Of a stretch of DNA of 64,000 nt, positions 1 to 9,855 are shown piece after piece. Origin of the DNA: Tetracentron sinense (lineage: Eukaryota > Streptophyta > Magnoliopsida > Trochodendrales > Trochodendraceae); assembly GCA_015143295.1 (NCBI GenBank), contig CM026565.1, forward strand, positions 33,054,052 to 33,118,051. Reading direction: 5' to 3'. A program made the position numbers and the translations under genes. Below the pieces are notes generated by a model. That model was not told the DNA's origin. It made no database searches and worked only from the letters and a program-made list of their open reading frames with translations. The stretch's first letter is position 1; every line of letters begins with the position of its first letter.

Positions 1-301
1 TGCAAATCTAAGCCAGTAAGACAATATAATTAAACAAAGATAAGTTTCTCAGTGAATCCACGATGATACCACCAAATCATATTCACATTTACTCATTTAA
101 CAAAAAGTTTTGGATACTTGATCATATTGATTTTAACCCTAGTCAATCTCCTAGGTGGGTCCAACTCAACATGTGCAACAGGTTGATGAGACTTGAGAGG
201 GAGACTTTTGTCTAAACATGAGAAATCACAAGATCTGCTAAAAGGGGAGTTGGAGCTGTTGCATCTATGATCTAACAGCATCTCTTTCGTCCTCACAAGG
301 T
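1..301. other. Gene-free start of window
   Basis: No coding or structural signal is supported here. It directly precedes a PPR reading frame and may hold its promoter and 5' leader, but no clear TATA element was identified. Confidence 0.4.
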
Positions 302-907
302 ATGGTAAACATGGTTTTACAAACGGCTCTGAAGTGCAGAACTTCAAGCTTTGAATTTTCAGTCCAAAACACATATCTCATGAGACCCACTCAACAAGTG
401 AACAACATAGGAAACAAAAATCTCCATTTCTTGAGCACTTGCATTTCTCCTACTCAACTCCACCAAATCCAAGCTCAAATCCTACTTTCAAACCTCCACT
501 CAAACACTACTATTGCTTACTACTTCATCAATGCCTGCCAATCTCTAGGCCTTTTAGACTCAAGTCTCCTCCTCTTCAACCAACTCCACAGACCCCATGT
601 CTTTATCTGCAACTCTCTCATTGGAGCCTTTTCTCATACTCATTCTCCTCATACTTCCATTTCTGTGTACACCCATATGCACAAAAGCTCCAATTCTCCA
701 AACTATTTCACCTTCCCTTTCATTCTTAAGTTCCTCTCTGAGTTTAAAGACCTTGGAAAAGGGCAATCCCTCCATACCCATATCACCAAATTAGGTCATC
801 TCAATGATATTTATGTTCAAAATTCACTCTTGAACTTGTATGCATCATGTGGTGACATGGATACATGTCAGAAGCTATTTGATGAAATTCCACAAAATTG
901 GGTATGA
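302..907 (+). pseudogene. Truncated PLS-type pentatricopeptide repeat gene
   Basis: The 201-residue frame reads like the N-terminal part of a PLS-class PPR protein: an LHQIQAQILLSNL segment near residue 54, then helical pairs such as PHVFICNSLIGAFSHT, NYFTFPFILKFLSEF, DIYVQNSLLNLYASCGDM and CQKLFDEIPQ. Such proteins bind single-stranded RNA in chloroplasts or mitochondria and act in editing, splicing or stability. Family members are usually about 450-700 residues with E or DYW tails; this one stops after about three motifs, exactly where a WVSWN-like stretch would continue. No further PPR motif was seen in the next 1.5 kb. I infer a truncated copy. A GT follows the last codons, so an unseen distant exon is possible but unlikely, because PPR genes are mostly intronless. 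The start could be the ATG at 302 or at 311. Confidence 0.7.
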
Positions 908-2434
908 TTTTAGTGTTCATGAACAAAACAGATTCATCTAATCCTTTTAGTCTAGTCTTAAATCAGGAAATAGCTAGCCAAGAGTATCTTTGCAAATCCA
1001 GTTGTTTCTGCAACAGAGGCAAGAAATGAGGTGAGTTACTTCTGCATGCTCTGTACTTGGCACCTCCATTTGTCTTTTTTATTTGCTAGAAAAATACACT
1101 TTTTGTGAATTGTGTCATTTAAGTAATAATCTGGGGAGATTCCCGAGGCTTACTTCTCTTCTTTCATGATGAGATGGAGAGAACCCATCAATATAAATGA
1201 ATTAAATCCGTACACAAGTATAAACAAAGTACAAAAAAGAATTTGATCAAGCATCCAAACTATTTCCTGCTTGAAATTTTGTCTATACCTAATGATACGA
1301 TCAACTCTTTCCTGCTTGAAATTTCCAACCCTTTCTTTCATAGTGAGATAGAGCAATTGATTTACATGGAGAAAAAAAAAATCAGAGGAGAAGAATGAAA
1401 AACTTATCGGTAACCTAACTTGATGGGGCCGAAGGTAGGAGCAAGTAACCGGCGGGAGCAACGAAGGAGGAGGAGCCAGACCATGAGCAGGAGAATGCCC
1501 GGGAAGTCCTTATTCTGACTTTGACCGACTTCCACTTTTTCGGGAAGTTAAAATAAAAATGGCAAACCAAACATAGTGCCCAACTTTTGGTTTCCTCGTA
1601 CCCAAAAGTGGGTAGAAGTTGTTCGGAAGTCTATCCAAACACCACCTTAGAATTACAACGCACAAATAATCAATTAATTTGCCATGTTTAAAGACTACAA
1701 GGTGAACTAAGTAGTTTTTTAAAAAAACACACAAAAAAGACAAAGTACTAAACTCAATCCCCTCAAAAGAGAGAAATGATAAAAAGAGAGAGGAAAAGGC
1801 AACGACTGAGTACAAAACTCTGCCGAGTACAGAACAACTATAATATCCCAATCTAAGAACAAAATGAAAGATAAAATGAATATACTTTGGCATGTCCAAT
1901 TTGTCGAACCTTTTCTTCTTTTAAAATCATTCTTTATAAAGTGCTAGTGGTAGTGAAGGAGTGTTTCATACTTTTCATAAATAAAGAAGTATAAAAAAAT
2001 AGTGGTAAGGGCACTGTGAAAAGAGTTTTTAAAAGGTAAGTATTTTAAGAACAAATGCAAATTACAGGGGCAATCGGGAAAAACTCCAAGTGACCGTGAC
2101 TCGGCATTTCTTTCATCTCATTCTTTTATACCGAGTTTTATCCTCTTTTATCATTGTACATGCATACAAAAGTTTAAGGAAAAAACTTTATAAATGGAGG
2201 ACTAGTGAGGATTATAAGAAAAAGAGTTTGTACGAAAAAATTTAAAAGAAGGGTAAACTCTCTCTTTTATTATGGGGCAAAAATTAAAAATATTAGAAAC
2301 AGTGATAGATACATTGTCCAAGTTCAATTTGATCGATGAACGTTCGTTCGTTTGGTGGGCCCTTCTTTTTGGGTAATTGACCATAGATTAAAAACAGAAG
2401 AAAACCCACAAAACAGGAAATCAAAAGCTAAACA
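908..2434. other. Intergenic stretch with a possible Tourist-like end
   Basis: No gene is supported. Near 1640-1652 the sequence ends in CCAAACACCACC followed by TTA, which resembles a PIF/Harbinger terminal motif in reverse. A matching opposite end was not found, so this is only a hint. The open frames on the minus strand show no recognisable domain and are AT-rich. Confidence 0.3.
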
Positions 2435-2744
2435 TCATTCAGACTCCCTATGGACCCTTGAAATGCCTGGGTTAAAAGGAAAATCCCTACGACGACCCAC
2501 AATCCAAGCCGTAGCCTCTAGGGTCCTTTCCGATTTGAACCGACGAACCGCATGTTGAACTTGACTGTGAGCTACTATATTTGTCTGCCAGCGAATGAAC
2601 ACTACCAGCACAGTGGGTATTAGGTATAAGAATGAGGATATATCCTCAAAAATTGGACGTACATCACGTACCAAGACATAGGAATCGTCATTTATAGCAA
2701 TAACTAAGATCTTTTAGTCACTTTCTAGAGCACTGAGGGACCAT
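2435..2744 (-). mobile_element. LINE (L1-type) 3' part: end of RNase H
   Basis: Read on the minus strand, this gives LESD, then DVRPIFEDISSFL and NIVAHSQVQHAVRR, which match the C-terminal half of the RNase H (RVT_3) domain of plant L1 LINEs. It is the missing continuation of the LINE at 6379-8960: that part breaks off after AVRRGW and this one resumes at once, in the same reading register across the solo LTR between them. A stop codon lies inside the domain, so the copy is dead. No clear poly(A) tail was found. Confidence 0.75.
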
Positions 2745-2873
2745 GTGTAACGTCCGAGTCTAGGAATAGGGGCAATTTTGACTTTTTTATATTTCTGTTC
2801 ATTATTAAGTTTATTATGAAATATTTGGTTAAGTATGAAAGATTGAATGTGTGAGATATGGTTTTATTAAAAA

Positions 2874-3251
2874 CTAGCGGGTGGCACGTGCGATGCACGT
2901 GAGAGCGAGGGGAAGGAGTTAATGACACCCGATTGAACTCGCGGGTGGCACGTGCGATGCACGTGAGAGTGAGGGGAAGGAGTTAACCACATTTAATTGG
3001 AATTAAAAGAGGCATGTGTTAACCCGCAGGTGTGATTGAATTCTCCCTGAGGTCAATCGCAATTGGCTGTGATTCTAAATAGATAGATGGCAAGGGATAG
3101 TTTAGGAATTAAAGTAAAACATTAAATCAAAGGCAAAATAGTTTGAGAATTAAAGTAAAACATTAAATCAAGGTTTTGTTTTATTATATGGGTAATTTGG
3201 GAATTTCGAAAAAATCATCTACGCATGCCTCTCGCATTATAATAGTAAAGA
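2874..3251 (-). mobile_element. Small non-autonomous Helitron
   Basis: On the minus strand the element starts TCTTTACTATTATAATG (plus 3251 downward) and ends with the hairpin CACGTGC-atc-GCACGTG followed about 10 bases later by CTAG and a T (2874-2877). This is the standard Helitron layout: 5' TC, a 3' hairpin, then CTRR at an A/T site. The 5' flank is T where A is expected, a small mismatch. The hairpin region is repeated once more with a 64-bp period (around 2942-2990). The element sits inside the solo LTR and has no coding capacity. Confidence 0.55.
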
Positions 3252-4683
3252 AAAGAAGAAGATTTTGGTGAAGTTAATCCCTTGAAAATGAGATGCCTCA
3301 TTTTTTTCAAAAATACCCTTATACCACAAATAGACCTTAAAAGAATTAAGGGCATTACCATTTTTTTTGCCATTTGGGGAGTGAAATGTGAAATAAGAAG
3401 AAGAGAACGTGAGTTCTCATCTCACTCTTCTTTCCTTCTCTTTCCTTTCCTTTCTTCTCTTTTTCTCCAATTCCCTCTTCTTTCTCAAAGATCCAAAACC
3501 CGAGCACTGCCAGCCCCCGCTGGCACCACCTCCAGCCGAGCCTAGCCACCGTCCAACCTTATTCTGTTGCAGGCCAGCCACATTTTTGGCCGAAAAGTTC
3601 ACTCCAAACACCCTAAAACTCATCTTTTCTGTAGCGTTTCTTCAACCTTCACGAAAGATAAACTTTGGGGAGTCATTTAAAAACTAAAGCATGCCATTAA
3701 TCAGAAAACTTCTCCACCTAAACTTCTTATTTTTCATCTTTGAGAAATCATAGTTTAGTATGGGCAAAGCTTGTGATTCATGATGTGGGCATGAATTGAT
3801 TGCATTTCTTGCATCTAAACCTTTCCTTGGAGTGTGTCAATGTTGGAAAAATTGTTAATTTGAAGTGTAGTAGTGTAAATTGAAAATGGGTAAAAGTGAG
3901 GGTTTATGTTAAAAACATAAATTGGGGCTTTTTTTTTAATCATCTATTTTGGTGAAATTGTTTCGATAAATGCCCAATTGAGTATATCATAGGGTGAGAA
4001 ATGATTTTTGTTGAATTTTACAAGTTGATTTTTATAGTTTAATATTATTGAGGGTATTATGAAAATTTTGGAAAAATGCTCTGTCTCAAATCTCAACATG
4101 ATGAATTTAGACCTATTTAAATGTTTTGATTTTAGATGCATTCTTGTGAAATTAAATTGAAATAGTATGAAAAGTTTATGTGGTTTGATATTTATTTAAG
4201 AATTTGCGTGATAATGGAAAATTAGGAAATAATGATGGAAAATATTTATTTTCTCGCCTAAATTTCATACTATTAAATTCGTGAGTAATTTGATGGATTC
4301 CAATCATTAAAACGATGCTTTCTAATGAAAATTTTATGAATTTTTCCCCGAGAGAGTGTGTATGCATATCATGAATTGGCATGAGTTCTTGGTTAGGTTC
4401 ATAACTAATACATTATTGTATGCATGTATGTTAGTATGCCTTAGGCGGAGCTCCGGTGCCAGCTAGGCTTGTCTTAGGACTCAGATAAGGTGAGTGAATA
4501 TCTACTATAGTAATTTTGCTTAAATTATGAATTATTGAGCATGATTATGAAATCATTGGTAGTATTAATGCTTTGTAAAATACGTACATGTGAATGTTTC
4601 CATGAAACATGGTTCCTGCAAGGGAAAACGGATATGGCCAGGTTCTTAGTAATAAAGAAATTTCTTAAATGAGAAAAACCATG

Positions 4684-5410
4684 TGCTGGGAATAAGGCTA
4701 CCTGTGAGGTAAGCGCCCAAATGGATAGATGGAAAGATCATCCATTGAGAATAAGGCTGCTTATATGGTAAGCGCTAGGGTTGTATTCGGGCCGGGCTTG
4801 ACCAGGCTTGGCCAAGCCTAGCTCGGCCTGAAAGAAAATTTTCTAAGCTTGGAGCCCGGCTCAGCCCGAAATCAGGCTCGAAAAACCGGCCCGAAGCTTG
4901 GCCCGAATTCAAAAGCTTGGCTCGGCCCGAATTGATTCAAGCTCAAGCCGGGCTTGGCTTGGCTCGAGCTCGGCTTGAATCCTTTTTTTTTTTTTTTTTA
5001 ATAATAATATTTTTTATTATTTATATATATAATAATGATATATATAAATAAATTTTTATTTATTTTTTTAATAATATTCGAGCCGAGCCGAGTTTGGGCC
5101 GAACCGAACCTTAATCGAGTCGGGCTTCGAGCCGGGCCGAGCCGCACAGGAATTGGCTTGAGCTCGGTTTGATTGATTTTTTGGGCTTTTTTTTAGAATT
5201 TGCTTGTCCCGTTCGAGCCCAAAATTCGAGCCGATCTCGGGCTGAACCGAGCCGAGCCAAGCCGCATCAACGGGCCGATCAGGCTTTGTGCAGCCTTAGT
5301 AAGCGCCCAGATGGAAAAGACCTTGTATTGGGAATAGGGCTGCCCATGGGGTAAGCGCCCAAGAAGAAGAACCAGGTATTGGGAACAAGGCTACCCATGG
5401 GATAAGCGCC
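4684..5410 (+). repeat. Degenerate ~60-bp tandem repeats inside the LTR
   Basis: Units of the form GGGAATAAGGCTACCC ... GTAAGCGCCCAGATGG recur about five times, at 4684-4775 and again at 5299-5410. The hAT element at 4776-5298 landed in the middle of this array, inside one unit. Confidence 0.75.
4776..5298 (+). mobile_element. hAT-type non-autonomous element rich in GGGCCG/GAGCC motifs
   Basis: The 523-bp insert is flanked by an exact 8-bp repeat GTAAGCGC (4768-4775 and 5299-5306), the target size of hAT transposons. Its ends, TAGGGTTGTA and the inverse TAAGGCTGCA, are imperfect inverted repeats. The body is a dense series of short motifs (GGCTCG, GCCCGA, GAGCCG) resembling transposase-binding subterminal repeats, around an AT-rich centre. 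There is no transposase gene. Confidence 0.85.
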
Positions 5411-5411
5411 C

Positions 5412-5615
5412 AGGCAAATAGGCAAGCCAGTAGGTAGTATGGATATGTATGGTATAGGATAAGGGAATCCAGACAGGTAGACAAACAGGTAGTGTGGATT
5501 TGTATGAAATATGATAAAGAAGTTCTAAGCAGGCAAGCAAGCAGGTAGTATGGACATGTATGGAATATGATAGGGGAATTCTAAGCAGACAGACAGGTAA
5601 ACAGACAATATGCAT
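5412..5615 (+). repeat. Tandem repeat, three ~64-bp units
   Basis: Three diverged units share the pattern AGGCAAGC..AGGTAGTATGGA followed by TGTATGGAATATGATA. They lie inside the solo LTR, downstream of the first repeat set. Confidence 0.7.
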
Positions 5616-6378
5616 ATGTATGAAAATGATAAAGAAATTATACTCAGTAATTTTGCAAAAACTTTACTCATTGTGCAGTGTTGGGAAAATTATTAATGGT
5701 TGTTAAGTAGTATACATGAGAAATTGGGAAAGTGTGAGAATTATATTATGTTATGTTTCAATGAATTCTCTTATGAACAGGTCTTACAGGTGATGTATAA
5801 GATTTTGAAATCCTCTATTTTTAGAGGAGAATACCAAAAATTTTCTAAATAAGAAGGGTGATATTATGGTTAAATGTTCTTATTTTGTGAATTGGATCAT
5901 GTTTATAATATACTTATAGTTGATATTCATTCACTGAGTCATGTCTCACCCCATTAATTTTTCCCATTTCAGATTAGCTGCAGTTTTAATAGGGATCGGT
6001 CTCTTCTCCCGAGTTAGGAGAGATCGTGCCGTGGAGTCATCATTATGTCATCTTTAACTAGGTCTCATTTTACTTCTAAACCTCGCATTGTAATTAGACT
6101 CTTGCATTTTGGATTTATATATATATGGATGTCCTGACACTTAACCTTTTTGGGATGTCTTCATGTGAACATGTGTATGATAGTAGTTTAGCCCGTGATA
6201 TCTGGGCTTTTGGGATTCTACATGCATGTCCATGTTTCAGGAAAGCGAATGAATGTATATGCTTTAGCAGGTTCATGATCAGAATTATGTTATCCACCTG
6301 GCAGGTTCTTAGCAATGCCTCACCTTGTGGGATCCACTCAATCCGGTGGGGTCTAACCCTACTGGAAGGGGTGTGACA

Positions 6379-8960
6379 CCATCCCCTTCTAACTGCAAAT
6401 TCTAAACTCTCTTTCAAAGCATAGGCTTCCGTCATGAGTGTAGAACTTGCTTGGATAACTTGAGATACCCTAGCCAACACCACAACACGGCGATCATGGA
6501 CCACTATACCAAAGTCGGCTGCACCATCGGTCGCGCAATAAGCACCATCACAGTTTATCTTCAAAAAGCCTAAATCCGGTTTCCTCCATCTGGTAGAGGC
6601 GATTGGGCTATCATGGGCATCAAGAAGGACCCTTGGGAGGGGCCGAGGGGCTTTAGTAAGGGCAATTTCATCCACCATATTCCTTTGACCAAGCCACAAT
6701 GCTTTGAGGAGTAACCACCTTGTTTGAGAAGACCTTATTACTGGCAAACCAAATGGCCCAAAGAGCAGTCACTATAATCACGCTCACGCCCATCCTAAAG
6801 TTTTTCTTAACTGAAATTTGGATTTAGAGACCAATACGATCACCACTTTACGAAATCCCCCATGATACCTGAGTCTCCCCTCCAGTGGAATGATAAGCCC
6901 AACCAAGTAGCTCTCGTGAAGGGGCACAACTGGAATAGGTGGGTTATAGTTTCTATTTCCATACGACAAAGGGGACAAAGAATGTCAACCTGAGCCCACC
7001 TCTGATGTAGATTATCAGCTACGGCTAGCGTGTTCTAACTGGCCTGCCAAACCAAGTTAAGGAATTTAGGAGGAACCGGAATTTTCCAAGTTGTCCTCCA
7101 TACCTCACGATTAACCATAGGCATGGAGGGACCCGGGCAGATAGAGTATCCCTGATCATTCTTCAGCATATGATATGCTGATTTTACAGTGAACAACCCA
7201 GTCTTGTGGTAGTGCCAAATTTGGAGATCATGTGCACCCCGGGTACTAAAATGAATTAAGGTGGCCTGGGACTCAAGCTCAGAAAGCCTATCCCGAATAC
7301 CTTGGGTATGCCAGGAGGCACTTGAGGGATCTATAAGGGATTCCACCGTAGCTAGTTCCTCGCCCACTCTATACATAGGGAAAAGCTTAAAATTAGGAAG
7401 ATTTGGAATCCACGGGTCAGACCACATGTGGATAGAATGACCGTTACCTACCTGCCATCGAAGTCCTTTCTGGAGCACCTCTCTACCGGCCAAAATACTC
7501 CACCAGCCCCAAGAAGTCCGATATCCCAGCTGGGCCTCAAGGAAAGAACAATAGGGAAAATATAGACCTGAAGAACTTGAGCAAGAAAGGAGGTAGGATT
7601 TTTTAGTATGCCCCATCCTTGTTTAGCTAAAAGAGCCTTATTGAACAACTCCAGTTCATGAAAACCCATGCCCACTCCCATTTGGCGCTGCAAAGCTTCT
7701 TTCAGCTTAGCCAATGAATCTTATGCTCGTCTTGAATCTATCCCCACCAAAAATTTACCGTTGAGGAATTAAGTTCTTTTAGAACCTTTGAGGGGAGGAT
7801 AAAACAGCTCATCGCGTAGCTAGGGAGGGCTTGGACCACAGATTAGATAAGAACTCCACGACCTGCTTGGGTTAAAGCCTTCTTTTTCCAACCTGTCATT
7901 CTTTGTGTGGTTCTTCTCTTTAGATCAGTAAAAAGAGAGGATTTGTTGCGTCCAATGGAGGAAGGGATGCCCAAATAAAGCTCATTTGTTGAAGTGCATC
8001 ACATCTACATATGTTACGCCAACCATTTTCGAAAACGCCAAGGTGTATTATAGCTAAAAGAAAGGCATGACTTTGAGAAGTTAATGACTTGGTCGAATAT
8101 GTCACTATACTGGTTTAGAATGTCTAATAAAGCGGTGGCTTCAGAAAGGTCTGCCTTAAGGAATATAAGGCTATTATCTGCAAAGAGGAGATGGGTTAAA
8201 GTTGGAGAATGTCAAGCAAGATGAATACCTAAAAATTTATGATCATGCTCCACGGCAATGATCATGGCAGAAAAGGCTTCAGAGCATAATATAAAGAGGT
8301 AGGGAGATAGAGGATCCCCTTGCCGAATTCCCCGTTCTGGACGAAAAAAGCCCTTAGGTTCCCGTTGATAAGAGACTGTGGAGATACATTGAATAATGAG
8401 TTGGATCCATCGAGGAGAAAAACCCATTTTTTGCATTACGACTTTGATAAAGTCTCATTCAAGACGATTGTAAGCCTTTGACATATCCAACTTTGCAGTC
8501 ATGAAGAAGCGGGAGCCCCTACTATGGCGATTCAGGTAGTGGGACACCTCATGGGCGAGGAGAACATTATCCGTGATTTTTCTTCCTGCTATAAAGGCCG
8601 ATTGAGCTTGGTGGATCAAAGGATCAAGAATTGTTTCCAACCGGTTGGCCAAGACCTTTGCCGCCATTTTATAGCAAACATTACAAAGACTAATGGGCCT
8701 AAATTGCTCAACCGATTCTGGGGCATTTACCTTCGGAATTAGCAAGATAAATGTGTGATTCGTCCGGGGAAGAAGATATCCCCCATTGACGAAACTAAGA
8801 ACAGCTGGACAGAGGTGATCCCCAACTATAGCCCAGTTATGATGATAAAAAAGGGCTGGCATTCCATTTGGCCTAGGGTCTTTTGTGGGACCGATTTGGA
8901 AGCATGCTTGCCTGGGTAATCTATGAAAAAAGATAAGGTGGATTGGACGGTTGAATACTA
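6379..8960 (-). mobile_element. LINE (L1-type) 5' part: RT, zinc-knuckle and RNase H start
   Basis: On the minus strand, from 8960 downward, the sequence carries reverse transcriptase motifs (LIPKVNAPESVEQFRPISL, AKVLANRL, QSAFIAGRKITDNVLLAHE, then GIRQGDPLSPYLFIL), a zf-RVT region (GNGHSIHMWSDPWIP, FTVKSAY) and the start of RNase H (LKINCDGAY). This is the order of ORF2 in plant L1 elements. The endonuclease and ORF1 are missing, so the copy is 5'-truncated near 8960, and several frameshifts and stops break the rest. It is split from its last 300 bp by the solo LTR at 2745-6378. Confidence 0.85.
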
Positions 8961-9245
8961 TAAGGAGGTGTTTGGTTGCAACGATAATCTATTCATGTAG
9001 ATTTATAGGGGTAAACTTATTACACTAATACCTCAATTGAGTGTTATTTTCCAGAACAAGTAGGTTACAACTTACAATTACACTTCACTAATGATCTAAA
9101 TAGAGTTTACAGTTTATACTGCAAAAACCAAAGCCTTTGGGCATATCACGGCCCAATAGATTATTACCAGCAAAGGCCCATTAAGAAGGAAAATCAAACG
9201 TGAGTTTAGAACAGGTTTTTTTTAGGGAATGCTTAACTTACTGCT
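8961..9245. other. Short intergenic stretch with a Tourist-like end
   Basis: TAA followed by GGAGGTGTTTGGTTG at about 8967 resembles a PIF/Harbinger end with its TAA target. No inverted partner was located. Otherwise nothing is recognised. Confidence 0.3.
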
Positions 9246-9476
9246 GCATTAGACTATGTAGTCTAATGTCAATCCTCATTAGTCCATGCCCCTCTTTTTA
9301 CCACACATCAACTGTAGTTAAGATTCATTCACTCCTAGGGTTAAGCAATCTAACCTTGGTTTTTAAAAAGAAAAAGAAAACAAAAATATTAACTTTAATT
9401 TTCTTAAGTTTAACCATAGTTAAAGGAGTGTTAAAAGGGACATGTGCCCGTGGTATTAGACTACATAGTCTAATGC
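9246..9476. mobile_element. MITE with palindromic ends, carrying the GGTTAAGATTCACT core
   Basis: The ends are inverted copies of GCATTAGACTATGTAGTCTA, each end itself a palindrome around AGACTAxxTAGTCT. Inside is the core with GTTAAGATTCATTCACTCC, AGGGTTAAGCAATCTAACC and a TTTTTAAAAAG tract that recurs more than a dozen times in this window. A related copy in opposite orientation lies near 24430-24670. Confidence 0.7.
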
Positions 9477-9855
9477 GTGGTGTTCTAATCACTGCCTTTT
9501 TTTTTTTTTTAACATCCTTGGTAAATTCCAATTGTTTTTGACCTGGTCAATTCCAATTGTTTTTGACCAAAGCCTCGCCGATATCTATTAACATAATTTA
9601 AGATATAGATTTCAGTTAGTGATCCTCATTGGTTTAATGCATTTCTAAAAATAGCATTTCCTCCTAACAGGATTGATTGCTTTTGAATTTAGAAGATTCA
9701 TGTATCAACCTCAAATAAATAAGGATAAGGCAAAAACAATGATTACAACCATGAAAGATTATATCGAAACGAAAAACACGAACAGAGTAACTAACGTGGC
9801 TTTAAAATCCCAACTATCATTGGTATGAGAAATATGGTCATGGAAACCAATAGCT

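Larger units (their letters stand above)
2745..6378 (+). mobile_element. Solo LTR, Ty3/gypsy (Del/Tekay-like)
   Basis: The element begins TGTAACGTCCGAG and ends GGTGTGACA, termini typical of large chromovirus LTRs. It is flanked by the 5-bp repeat ACCAT (2740-2744 and 6378-6382, the last copy overlapping the terminal A). It interrupts the RNase H of a LINE. No internal coding region or second LTR is present, so it is a solo LTR left by recombination. After subtracting a Helitron and a hAT element nested inside, its own length is about 2.7 kb, which fits this clade. The clade name is inferred from the ends and size only. Confidence 0.65.

Noticed and set aside
1150-1899. Minus-strand frames of 103 and 129 residues
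   Set aside because: Composition is biased to Phe, Leu and Ser from AT-rich DNA, with no domain, start context or splice support.
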